From Mycobacterium sp. GA-1841 (GTDB lineage Bacteria; Actinomycetota; Actinomycetes; Mycobacteriales; Mycobacteriaceae): DNA of 44,035 nt. The notes beneath the pieces are model-generated. The model saw only the letters and a list, made by a program, of their open reading frames with translations, was not told the origin of the DNA and ran no database searches. Location of the stretch: contig NZ_MBEQ01000076.1 in assembly GCF_001954135.1 (NCBI RefSeq), positions 1 to 44,035 of the forward strand, read 5' to 3'. A program made the position numbers and the translations under genes. This document shows, in pieces, positions 13,279 to 20,054 of this stretch (the stretch's first letter is position 1; the number at the start of each line of letters is the position of its first letter).

Positions 13279-14613
13279 ATGACTGCAGTGCTGACATCCC
13301 CGGCGCAGATGAGTCCGGATCGGGTGCACGCGGTACTGGCGCGCAGCATCCTGACCGACGGCTTCGACTTCGTCCTGGATCTCGACCGCTCCCGAGGGTC
13401 CTATCTGGTGGATGCGCGCAGCGGTGAACGTTTCCTGGACATGTTCACGTTCTTCGCCTCGTCGGCGCTCGGGATGAACCATTCCGCGCTGGCCGACGAC
13501 GAAAGCTTCCGTGCCGAGCTCGCCCAGGCCGCGGTCAACAAGCCCAGCAACTCCGACATCTACAGCGTGCCGCTGGCGAGGTTCGTCGACACCTTCCGGC
13601 GCGTGCTCGGCGACCCGCAGCTGCCGCACCTGTTCTTCGTCGACGGCGGAGCCCTGGCCGTCGAAAACGCGCTCAAGGTGGCCTTCGACTGGAAGAGCCG
13701 GCGTAACGAGGCCGGCGGGATCGACCCTGCGCTGGGTACCAAGGTGCTGCACCTGCGCGGCGCCTTCCACGGCCGTAGCGGATACACCCTTTCGCTGACC
13801 AACACCGATCCGAACAAGGTGGCGCGCTTCCCGAAGTTCGAGTGGCCGCGCCTCGACACCCCGTATGTTCGGGCCGGCGTGGACATCGCTGCCCTCGAAG
13901 CTGATTCGCTGCGCGCAGCGCGGGCGGTGTTCCAGGAGAATCCGCACGACATCGCGTGCTTCATCGCCGAACCGATCCAGGGTGAGGGCGGTGACCGGCA
14001 CCTGAGGCCCCAGTTCTTCGCCGCGATGCGCCAGCTGTGTGACGAGTTCGACGCCCTGATGATCTTCGACGAGGTGCAGACGGGGTGCGGCATCACCGGA
14101 ACCGCCTGGGCCTACCAACAATTGGGTGTCACACCCGATGTCGTTGCCTTCGGGAAAAAGACGCAGGTGTGTGGGGTGATGGCGGGTGGCCGCACGGACG
14201 AGGTCGCCGACAACGTTTTCACCGTGAGCTCGCGGATCAACTCCACGTGGGGCGGCAACCTGGTCGACATGGTGCGTTCACGGCGCATTCTGGAGGTGAT
14301 CGAGTCCGAGGATCTGTTCGGCAATGCGGCGGCGACGGGCGCGTACCTGCTCGGTCAGTTGCGGCGTTTGGCAGACGATTTCGCCGGCACGGTACTCGAC
14401 CCGCGCGGGAGAGGACTGATGTGTGCGTTCAGCCTGCCCTCGACCGCTGTGCGTGACGAGTTGGTGCGCCGGTTGTGGGACCACCGGGTCGTCATGCTGC
14501 CGAGCGGCACCGATTCGGTGCGTTTCCGGCCGGCACTGACGGTGACGCCCGAGGAGATCGACGCCTGCCTCGATGCGGTCCGGGATGCGCTCAGCTCTCC
14601 TCTGGAAGGCTAG
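13279..14613 (+). CDS. lat: L-lysine 6-transaminase (lysine epsilon-aminotransferase)
   Basis: This 444-residue fold-type I PLP enzyme is very similar to M. tuberculosis Lat (Rv3290c). It transfers the epsilon-amino group of L-lysine to 2-oxoglutarate, giving piperideine-6-carboxylate and glutamate. The FDEVQTGCG segment supplies the PLP-ring aspartate, and VAFGKKTQVCG carries the Schiff-base lysine (K293 or K294). The SRINSTWGGNLVDMVR segment is typical of LAT. Together with Pcd it converts lysine to alpha-aminoadipate, and in M. tuberculosis it is strongly induced in persistence models. The start follows the candidate Lrp sites and the 3' end overlaps the convergent Mrr-type gene by 23 bases. 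Confidence 0.96.
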   Translation: MTAVLTSPAQMSPDRVHAVLARSILTDGFDFVLDLDRSRGSYLVDARSGERFLDMFTFFASSALGMNHSALADDESFRAELAQAAVNKPSNSDIYSVPLARFVDTFRRVLGDPQLPHLFFVDGGALAVENALKVAFDWKSRRNEAGGIDPALGTKVLHLRGAFHGRSGYTLSLTNTDPNKVARFPKFEWPRLDTPYVRAGVDIAALEADSLRAARAVFQENPHDIACFIAEPIQGEGGDRHLRPQFFAAMRQLCDEFDALMIFDEVQTGCGITGTAWAYQQLGVTPDVVAFGKKTQVCGVMAGGRTDEVADNVFTVSSRINSTWGGNLVDMVRSRRILEVIESEDLFGNAAATGAYLLGQLRRLADDFAGTVLDPRGRGLMCAFSLPSTAVRDELVRRLWDHRVVMLPSGTDSVRFRPALTVTPEEIDACLDAVRDALSSPLEG

Positions 14614-15166
14614 GTGCGGCAGAGGTAGCCCGCCGCAGGATCGATCTCAGGCGGGGCAGCTCTGCCCCGGATACCAACTCGCAGCCGTGCAATTCGGCGA
14701 GTTTGCGTGCGGCCGGCGTGAAGTCGTTGTTCGTCACCACCATCGTCCTGGCGCAATCCTGCATCGGCGCACCCGCGACAACCTCCTGGACCGCTCCCGC
14801 GCCCACCGGGCGCGCCAACCGTTTACATTGCACGGCAACCCGGTTGGGGCGATGCCCGACGATCAGGTCCACGCCCCAGTCACCGGTGAGCGGCGTCATG
14901 ATCACCGGCAGCCCGCAGCTTCGCGCCACGCGGGCCACGTGGTCCTCGAACTGCAGCCCGGTCATCTCGGTGCCCGCCCGTTCCCGCGCGGTGGGGGTGC
15001 CGGCCCCCGCGAGGGCGCCTCGCAGAAACCCCGGAGCGCAGGCCAGCCCCAGCAGAACCGCCCCGCCGGACGCCAGGCTCCACCCGGTCTCGACCCCGGC
15101 CAGATGGCACGCCACCGTGGCCGCCGCACCGGCCGCGATGTAGAGCCTGATCCGAAGCCGCCTCAC
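14591..15166 (-). CDS. Membrane-anchored Mrr-type restriction endonuclease-fold protein
   Basis: The protein has about 191 residues. Two short hydrophobic helices come first (IAAGAAATVACHLAG and a GGAVLLGLACAPGFL stretch), followed by a cytoplasmic Mrr_cat domain. That domain begins FEDHVARVARSCG and has the PD-(D/E)xK-like active site GDWGVDLIVG ... VAVQCKR (Asp, then QxK). Ordinary Mrr enzymes cleave modified DNA, but the small membrane-anchored versions in actinobacteria are uncharacterised. GTG 15166 (MRRLRIRLY) is chosen; the frame extends to 15211 but with atypical sequence. It overlaps the lat stop tail to tail. Confidence 0.8.
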   Translation of the reverse strand: MRRLRIRLYIAAGAAATVACHLAGVETGWSLASGGAVLLGLACAPGFLRGALAGAGTPTARERAGTEMTGLQFEDHVARVARSCGLPVIMTPLTGDWGVDLIVGHRPNRVAVQCKRLARPVGAGAVQEVVAGAPMQDCARTMVVTNNDFTPAARKLAELHGCELVSGAELPRLRSILRRATSAAPSLPEES

Positions 15167-15239
15167 AGGTCCGAATGCTAGAGACCCGCCCTGACAATTC
15201 GCCCCACCCACCTCCAGCTAAGCGCGCTACTCTCGACCC

Positions 15240-15923
15240 GTGACCAGTGAACCGGCCGCGGGGAACATCGAGTCGCCGATCGAGCATGCACTCGCCGGTG
15301 GCGATCCGCAGCGCGTCGGATGGTTCCGGTTCTACTTTGCCGACGAGCGCTGGGAATGGTCGCCGCAAGTCGAGCGGATGCACGGGTACGAACCCGGGAC
15401 CGCGCATCCGACCACCGACCTGGTGCTTTCGCACAAGCACCCCGAGGACTACGGACAGGTGGCCGCGACGCTGGACGAGATCCGGCGTACCTCGGGTGCA
15501 TTCAGCACGCGGCACCGCATCGTGGACACCGCCGGCGATGTCCATCATGTCGTCGTGGTCGGGGATCAGTTGTTCGACGAGACCGGCGCGATCATCGGCA
15601 CCCACGGCTTCTACGTCGACGTCTCGCCATCGGTGGCCCAGGCGCACGAACAGGCCGTCACCGAGGTGGTCGCCGAGATCGCCGAGGCTCGCAGCGCCAT
15701 CGAGCAGGCCAAGGGCATGTTGATGCTGCTCTACCGGATCAACGCCGACGCGGCGTTCGAGCTGCTGAAGTGGCGTTCACAGGAAACCAACACCAAGTTG
15801 CGGCTGTTGGCCGAGCAGCTCGCCAGAGACTTCCTCGACCTCGACTACACCGAGGTCTTTCCCAATCGCGTGGTGTTCGACCGGCTGCTGCTGACCAGCC
15901 ACCTACGCGTCGACGAGGTTTAG
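15240..15923 (+). CDS. PAS-ANTAR domain regulator
   Basis: The protein has 227 residues from GTG 15240. A PAS fold covers about residues 25-130 (WEWSPQVERMHGYEPG ... DYGQVAATLDEIRR ... GAIIGTHGFYVDVSP) and a C-terminal ANTAR domain covers about 145-205 (EARSAIEQAKGMLMLLYRINADAAFELLKWRSQETNTKLRLLAEQLARD). ANTAR domains bind paired hexaloop RNA hairpins and prevent transcription termination; PAS senses a small ligand, redox or light. The partner RNA was not identified. Its last codons overlap a candidate SigF -35 for the next gene. Confidence 0.92.
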   Translation: MTSEPAAGNIESPIEHALAGGDPQRVGWFRFYFADERWEWSPQVERMHGYEPGTAHPTTDLVLSHKHPEDYGQVAATLDEIRRTSGAFSTRHRIVDTAGDVHHVVVVGDQLFDETGAIIGTHGFYVDVSPSVAQAHEQAVTEVVAEIAEARSAIEQAKGMLMLLYRINADAAFELLKWRSQETNTKLRLLAEQLARDFLDLDYTEVFPNRVVFDRLLLTSHLRVDEV

Positions 15924-15942
15924 ACCGCCCTCTTCCTGGGAA
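15917..15942 (+). promoter_or_regulatory. Candidate SigF promoter, FMN reductase-usfY operon
   Basis: GGTTT at 15917-15921, a 16-base spacer, then GGGAA at 15938-15942. This matches the mycobacterial SigF pattern except A for T at the fourth -10 base. The -35 is inside the stop of the PAS-ANTAR gene. The expected start of transcription lies about 75-80 bases before the downstream ATG. Confidence 0.45.
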
Positions 15943-15994
15943 AACCCCCCTCGCTGATCCGAACCGATGCGGGGAGTTGTGCAATGGCGAGACG

Positions 15995-16024
15995 AACGGC
16001 AAGAGGAACGGCAACAGGAACGGT
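15995..16024 (+). repeat. Three tandem 12-base units upstream of FMN reductase gene
   Basis: Units aacggcaagagg, aacggcaacagg and aacggttcgatg follow each other directly, the last ending in the start codon at 16028. Each of the first two ends in AGAGG or ACAGG, so the repeat presents purine-rich, Shine-Dalgarno-like blocks every 12 bases. Confidence 0.55.
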
Positions 16025-16027
16025 TCG

Positions 16028-16645
16028 ATGACCGCGCCGACGTTGTCCGCGCTCGCGCTCATCTGCAGCCTCAAGCGCAGCCCGGCCGAGTCCAGCAGCT
16101 CGCTGATCGCTGATCAGGTCTGTGAACACCTGAAGGTGCTCGGCGTGGGAACCGAATCGCTGCGATGCGCCGATTACACGATCGAACCAGGCGTCGAGAC
16201 CGATATGGGCGGCGCTGACCAGTGGCCGGAAATCCGCGAGAAGGTGCTCGCCGCGGACATCCTGCTGTTGGCGACACCCGTGTGGCTGGGACATCCGTCG
16301 AGCATCGCCCAGCGGGTCCTGGAACGGCTCGATGCCGAACTGTCCAACACCGACGACGCGGGGCGCCCGGTGCTGGCCGGCAAAGTCGCCCTGGTGGCGG
16401 TGGTGGGAAACGAAGACGGCGCGCACAAGACGGTCGCCGATCTGTTTCAGGGACTCAACGACGTCGGCTACAGCATCCCCGCACAGGGCTGCACGTACTG
16501 GAACGGTGAGGCGATGCATGGCACCGACTACAAGGATCTCGACGAGGTACCCACCGCCGTCGCCGATGCCACCGGCGCTGCCGCGCGCAATGCGGCGCAC
16601 TTGGCCCGGCTGCTCAAGACCGGGCAATACCCGCGTTACGAATGA
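16028..16645 (+). CDS. Flavodoxin-fold NADPH-dependent FMN reductase-like protein
   Basis: The protein has 205 residues. The N-terminal strand and loop ALICSLKRSPAESSSS is a phosphate-binding loop for FMN, ADILLLATPVWLGHPSS is the typical flavin-ring loop, and KVALVAVVGNEDGAHKT is the later flavin-contact strand. The family reduces FMN or quinones with NAD(P)H; the precise substrate is unknown. The frame is open far upstream, but the homology begins at ATG 16028, preceded by AGGAACGG. The next gene, usfY-like, begins 11 bases after the stop, so they are one transcript, probably from the SigF-like site at 15917. Confidence 0.85.
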   Translation: MTAPTLSALALICSLKRSPAESSSSLIADQVCEHLKVLGVGTESLRCADYTIEPGVETDMGGADQWPEIREKVLAADILLLATPVWLGHPSSIAQRVLERLDAELSNTDDAGRPVLAGKVALVAVVGNEDGAHKTVADLFQGLNDVGYSIPAQGCTYWNGEAMHGTDYKDLDEVPTAVADATGAAARNAAHLARLLKTGQYPRYE

Positions 16646-16655
16646 GAGGGAGTGA

Positions 16656-16967
16656 ATGATGAAAGGCCCCGACGATCCTGTTGACCACACCAGGACCACT
16701 CGGCCTCACGCCGGGGAGACGATGAAGGACAACCGCAACATGCCGGCGCTGGCGATGATCGGTGTCGGCGTGGTGCTGTTCGTGGCCTGCTTGTTTGCCT
16801 TCGCCACCGGCAACAGTGGGGTAGCAGTGGTGCTGGCCGTGCTGGCCGCCATCGGCATCCTGGGCGGCGGGTTGTGGCTGGCCATTGCCCACCAGCGGGT
16901 CCGGCGCATCGAAAAGCAGTGGTACGCAGAGCATCCGGACGTCATAAAGCAGACGCCGAACAGTTGA
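16656..16967 (+). CDS. UsfY-like stress membrane protein (copy 1)
   Basis: The protein has 103 residues. The N-terminal motif DPVDHTRTTRPHAGE and the C-terminal VRRIEKQWYAEHPDV segment match UsfY, the small protein encoded next to rsbW-sigF in M. tuberculosis. Two transmembrane helices lie between (ALAMIGVGVVLFVACLFAF and VVLAVLAAIGILGGGLWLAI). A second copy occurs at 38400, and the two are clearly paralogues. Function is unknown, but usfY genes are SigF-linked. It sits in an operon behind the FMN reductase. Tandem ATGs (16656, 16659) make the exact start uncertain by one codon. Confidence 0.85.
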   Translation: MMKGPDDPVDHTRTTRPHAGETMKDNRNMPALAMIGVGVVLFVACLFAFATGNSGVAVVLAVLAAIGILGGGLWLAIAHQRVRRIEKQWYAEHPDVIKQTPNS

Positions 16968-16977
16968 TCGCAACAGC

Positions 16978-17011
16978 GAGATGGCCCAGCCCCCGGGGGC
17001 TGGGCCATCTC
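16978..17011. terminator. Perfect 34-base palindrome, bidirectional terminator
   Basis: Two 17-base arms are exact reverse complements with no spacer (gagatggcccagccccc / gggggctgggccatctc). It lies between the convergent usfY copy 1 and csbD genes and should stop transcription from both sides. There is no long T run, as is common in mycobacteria. Confidence 0.8.
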
Positions 17012-17037
17012 CTCATCTCGGTACGAGCGATGCGACC

Positions 17038-17280
17038 TTACGGGCGCTGGCTGGCCTGCTCGCGCTTCTCTGCTGCCTTGGCGCCGGCGCGGGCAGAGTC
17101 GGCTTCGGCCTCCTTCTTGGCGGCGTCCTGCTGGGCATCGGCCTTGTCCTGCTGAGCTTTACCCTCTCGGACGAGATCTTCTCGGCCGGTGACGGTGCCC
17201 ACAGCCTCCTTGGCCTTGCCCTTGACGTCTTCGACGGTGCCCTTGATGGCTTCTTCAGGTCCTGAGTTCTTCTCGGTCAT
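17038..17280 (-). CDS. CsbD family stress protein
   Basis: The protein has 80 residues and is highly charged and Ala/Lys/Glu-rich. It opens MTEKNSGPEEAIKGTVEDVKGKAKEAVG, the classic CsbD signature, and continues as an Ala-rich helical tail (AQQDKADAQQDAAKKEAEADSARAGAKAAEKREQ). CsbD-like proteins are abundant general stress proteins, driven by sigmaB in Bacillus, with no known activity. A candidate SigF promoter lies about 65 bases upstream, back to back with that of the methyltransferase gene. Confidence 0.92.
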   Translation of the reverse strand: MTEKNSGPEEAIKGTVEDVKGKAKEAVGTVTGREDLVREGKAQQDKADAQQDAAKKEAEADSARAGAKAAEKREQASQRP

Positions 17281-17343
17281 GCTTACCTTTCCGCTACTGG
17301 AGTGGATTGGTCATCCCACGCGGCTTCTCCACGCAACCGGTGG

Positions 17344-17369
17344 ATTCCCGGATACCTCGTCGCTAAACC
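17344..17369 (-). promoter_or_regulatory. Candidate SigF promoter for csbD
   Basis: On the minus strand GGTTT (plus 17365-17369), a 15-base spacer, then GGGAAT (plus 17344-17349). The predicted transcript has a leader of about 55 bases before csbD. Only four bases separate this -35 from that of the plus-strand promoter. Confidence 0.55.
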
Positions 17370-17373
17370 TGGC

Positions 17374-17399
17374 GGTTTGCGCTTCCCCGGTACGGGTAT
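17374..17399 (+). promoter_or_regulatory. SigF-type promoter for HemK-like gene
   Basis: GGTTT at 17374-17378, a 15-base spacer, then GGGTAT at 17394-17399: a full match to the mycobacterial SigF pattern. The ATG lies 33 bases after the -10, with GGGAGCAAGG as ribosome-binding site. Confidence 0.7.
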
Positions 17400-17431
17400 T
17401 GAACAGGAGTTACTCCGGGAAGGGAGCAAGG

Positions 17432-18109
17432 ATGGCCGCTGAGACCATTGCCGTTGGCGCCGAGGAGGTTTACCAGCCGCAGCATGACTCGTGGCTGCTG
17501 ATCGAGGCGCTTGAACGTAGCGATGCGGTGGCGGGCCGCCGGCTGGTGGATCTGTGTGCCGGCAGCGGCGTCGTGGCCATTGCGGTCGCCGAGCTCGGCG
17601 CCGTCCCGGTTACCGCGCTCGATGTGTCGCCCAGTGCGACGCGCAGCACCCAGGCCAACGCGCTGGCGGCGCAGGTCGATGTCGAGGCGCGGCTCGGCTC
17701 GTGGACTCAGGCGTTCGAACAGGAACCGTTCGACGTCGTGGTGTGCAATCCGCCATACGTTCCGGTCGGTCCGGACACCGACGCCGCCTCGATCCCCTCA
17801 GCCGGGCCCATGGCCTCGTGGAACGGCGGCCTGGACGGCCGGCTGGTCCTGGATCCGTTGTGTCGCTCGGCGGCCGCCCTGCTGGCCGACGGCGGCTCGC
17901 TGTTCTTGGTGCAGTCCGAGTTTTCCGATGTCGAAGAGTCGCTCACCCTGTTGCATGACGGTGGTCTGGACGCCGACGTCTGTGCCACCCAGCGCATTCC
18001 CTTCGGCCCGGTGTTGCACTCCCAGGCCCGATGGCTGCGGGAGACCGGGCGGTTGACGCATGCCAGGGGCGAGGAACAACTGGTCGTGATCCGAGCAGAC
18101 AAGAGATGA
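17432..18109 (+). CDS. HemK/MTQ2-type protein N-methyltransferase
   Basis: The protein has 225 residues from ATG 17432. The SAM-binding motif is LVDLCAGSGVVAIAVAELGA, the acidic loop ALDVS follows, and the catalytic NPPY is at 106-109, preceded by VVVC. VYQPQHDSWLL at the N-terminus is typical of the HemK2/MTQ2 subgroup, which methylates a glutamine in release factors or related proteins; the target here is unknown. The canonical RF methyltransferase PrmC is longer, so this is a second, stress-associated family member. A strong SigF-type promoter precedes it. Confidence 0.88.
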   Translation: MAAETIAVGAEEVYQPQHDSWLLIEALERSDAVAGRRLVDLCAGSGVVAIAVAELGAVPVTALDVSPSATRSTQANALAAQVDVEARLGSWTQAFEQEPFDVVVCNPPYVPVGPDTDAASIPSAGPMASWNGGLDGRLVLDPLCRSAAALLADGGSLFLVQSEFSDVEESLTLLHDGGLDADVCATQRIPFGPVLHSQARWLRETGRLTHARGEEQLVVIRADKR

Positions 18110-18127
18110 CCGACCGGCGGTAAGGGG

Positions 18128-19123
18128 TCAGGCAAGCGCTCGGCATAGTGAGATGCGGTGGGCCGACCAGCATTTCATCAAGTGGTCGGCCAGCCGGTCC
18201 TCCAGGGCATTGAAGGCACGGATGCCGAACACCACGTCGGCCTCCAACTCGGGCTCGCGTCGAACCAGGTCGCCGACCACGTCGTGGCGCACCACCTGCT
18301 CGTGGACGGCGTCGGCTTCGACGTGTTCGCGGTAGAAGCGCACGCACTCTTCCGGGGCCTCCATGCGCTGCAATGCGGTCATCAACCGCTGCGAGCCGGG
18401 TGACGAGGTGATCTCGGTAGCGGCGAAATGGCCGGCGGCCGCGCCGCGCAGGCGACGGTGCAGGCCGAACATCGACATCAGGTTCACCACGGCGAGGGAC
18501 TCGGCCGGAACCACTCCCAGGTAGCCCAGATAACTGCAGTCCAGTCCCGCGGCGGTCAACAGGTCGCTGAACAGTCGTTGGTGCAGACGTGCGCCCGAAC
18601 CGGCCCCGTATTCGTCGAACTCGACGGCGACGAAGGAGGCCTTCGCCTGACCCCTCAGACGCGGGATCAGCCAGGCGTGGGGGTCGCCTTCTTTGAGGTG
18701 ATACAGCGACCGGTGCACGAAGTATTCGCGCATCTGCTCCCAGCTACCTTCGTCGCGCAGGTAGTACGACGGGCCGGTGCCACCTGCCGGTTCCACCGAC
18801 AGCCGGGCCATTTCCTGCTCGGCGGTGTCTTCGGGATCGATCGGGCCGACCTCACGGCGGACGGCGGCCAGGAAGATCCGTTCGAACTGCGACCGCAGGT
18901 GCAGGAGGCCCGCGTTCCACTCCCAGGCCGGGTCGACCTCGGCGAAGCCCCGGTAGTGCAGCTCATAGCAGATGTACAGGGCCAGCTGCACGTCCAGGCC
19001 AAGCGGGTCGGAGTCGCGTAGTGGGACCCAGACCGGTTCCAGGTGGTTGTGGGGCGCACGGTCGCCGAGTCGTTCGATCACCGCCGCGGAGACGGGCCCC
19101 TGCGCATCGGGAAGAGTAGCCAT
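18128..19123 (-). CDS. Iron-containing redox enzyme family (haem-oxygenase-like diiron fold)
   Basis: The protein has 331 residues and is all-helical in character. Likely metal ligands include H56 in ICYELHYRGFAE, acidic residues E168/E171 and H181 in VEFDEYGAGSGARLHQRLF, the hallmark of the HDO (haem-oxygenase-like di-metal) families such as PF14518. Members oxidise or cleave diverse small molecules; the substrate here is unknown. A GTTT-N15-GGGAAT site ends 13 bases before the ATG at 19123, implying a very short leader. The stop lies 19 bases from that of the convergent methyltransferase gene. Confidence 0.85.
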   Translation of the reverse strand: MATLPDAQGPVSAAVIERLGDRAPHNHLEPVWVPLRDSDPLGLDVQLALYICYELHYRGFAEVDPAWEWNAGLLHLRSQFERIFLAAVRREVGPIDPEDTAEQEMARLSVEPAGGTGPSYYLRDEGSWEQMREYFVHRSLYHLKEGDPHAWLIPRLRGQAKASFVAVEFDEYGAGSGARLHQRLFSDLLTAAGLDCSYLGYLGVVPAESLAVVNLMSMFGLHRRLRGAAAGHFAATEITSSPGSQRLMTALQRMEAPEECVRFYREHVEADAVHEQVVRHDVVGDLVRREPELEADVVFGIRAFNALEDRLADHLMKCWSAHRISLCRALA

Positions 19124-19135
19124 TTCGCCGCAGTT

Positions 19136-19160
19136 ATTCCCGTTCGAGACGTTTGTAAAC
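19136..19160 (-). promoter_or_regulatory. Candidate SigF promoter for HDO gene
   Basis: Minus strand GTTT (plus 19157-19160), 15 bases, GGGAAT (plus 19136-19141). The -10 edge is 13 bases from the start codon, so the transcript would be nearly leaderless. Confidence 0.55.
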
Positions 19161-19175
19161 TCCTCTGTCGCAGCA

Positions 19176-19201
19176 GGTTACTGCGGATCGCCGGGTGGGT
19201 A
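19176..19201 (+). promoter_or_regulatory. Candidate SigF promoter for small gene at 19231
   Basis: GGTTA at 19176-19180, a 16-base spacer, GGGTA at 19197-19201. One mismatch in the -35. It stands back to back with the HDO promoter. Confidence 0.45.
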
Positions 19202-19230
19202 ATCACTGTCCGTTGGATGCGAGGTGAGCC

Positions 19231-19416
19231 ATGACAACGCAACGCAGGCTCGACGGCATGTTCGGGCGTATCTCCGAGATCATCGAAGCCCAGTGTCGGC
19301 GCGCGCTTGGCGAGCAAGCCGTCGCCGAACTGGTATGGCAGTGGCTGGATGACGACGAGCGGGTCACTGCGCCCGCAGCGCCGCGGGATGACGGCGGTAT
19401 CCCACACGCAGCGTGA
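19231..19416 (+). CDS. Small conserved-looking unknown protein
   Basis: The protein has 61 residues and is not recognised. It begins MTTQRRLDGMFGRISEIIEAQC and is helical and amphipathic for about 45 residues, then has a short polar tail. GAGGTGAG before ATG 19231 is a good ribosome-binding site, and a SigF-like promoter lies 29 bases upstream, so it is probably real. Its last 53 bases overlap the 3' end of the convergent PRC-barrel gene. Confidence 0.6.
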   Translation: MTTQRRLDGMFGRISEIIEAQCRRALGEQAVAELVWQWLDDDERVTAPAAPRDDGGIPHAA

Positions 19417-19702
19417 CGCCGTCTGATCCGATCCGCGCCACGTCCTGCCATGCGGCAAGGAACGTGCCGCGGTGCCGCCACGAAGCGATGCCGGCGATGA
19501 GTGCCGGGGCGTTGATGCCGGTGCGTTCATAGCCCAGGTAGGACGAGCCGGTTCGCGGGCTCACCACCAGTCCGACGATCTCAGGGCAGGGCAGATGATC
19601 GTCGGAGGTGTCCTCGATCCGCAGCCGTACGTCGATCACCGTGCCGACCCGATGGTGGCCGGCGTCCACCACCCGCAGACCCAAGAGGTTACTCAGCTGC
19701 AT
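19364..19702 (-). CDS. PRC-barrel domain protein
   Basis: The protein has 112 residues. The N-terminus MQLSNLLGLRVVDAGHHRVGTVIDVRL is a typical PRC-barrel opening (strand, VVD, then GxVxDV), followed by EIVGLVVSPRTGSSYLGYER. PRC barrels are small beta folds that bind RNA, protein or membranes. This is the last gene of a five-gene minus-strand operon led from 21973, overlapping the preceding gene by 14 bases. Proximity to the NRAMP transporter suggests a role in its control or assembly, which is inference. Confidence 0.8.
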   Translation of the reverse strand: MQLSNLLGLRVVDAGHHRVGTVIDVRLRIEDTSDDHLPCPEIVGLVVSPRTGSSYLGYERTGINAPALIAGIASWRHRGTFLAAWQDVARIGSDGVTLRVGYRRHPAALRAQ

Positions 19703-20054
19703 GACGCCCTCCGGGGATGCGAGAGACGATGTGATCGCGCAGCCAACGTTCCACCCAGTCGGTGTCGGACGGCAGTTCGACCGGAGTCAACCGTATTGTC
19801 ACCCCGATGGAAGCCACCTGTTGCCAGGGGATTTCGTGTAACAGCGCCCGCGGCGGGGCGCCACCGAGAATACGGGTCATCATCACTTGACCCGACAGCA
19901 CGGAGGTCACGCGCGGTGGCGGGGCCCCTGGTTCGATGTCGGCGTCGATTTCCACGCCGTCGAGTTCGAGGTCGTCGACGATGCCGGCGGGATCACCGTC
20001 ATGGTCGAGCAATTGGTGGCCCAGCAGATGTAGGCGTGCGTCCACCGTGGTCAT
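19689..20054 (-). CDS. PRC-barrel-like protein
   Basis: The protein has 121 residues from ATG 20054. LHLLGHQLLDHDGDPAGIVDDLELDG resembles the first two strands of a PRC barrel, and IPWQQVASIGVTIRL resembles the last. The N-terminus overlaps the NRAMP stop by four bases (ATGA), giving translational coupling. A longer open frame upstream is only the shadow of the NRAMP gene. Two PRC-like genes in tandem after one transporter is a notable combination. Confidence 0.7.
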   Translation of the reverse strand: MTTVDARLHLLGHQLLDHDGDPAGIVDDLELDGVEIDADIEPGAPPPRVTSVLSGQVMMTRILGGAPPRALLHEIPWQQVASIGVTIRLTPVELPSDTDWVERWLRDHIVSRIPGGRHAAE

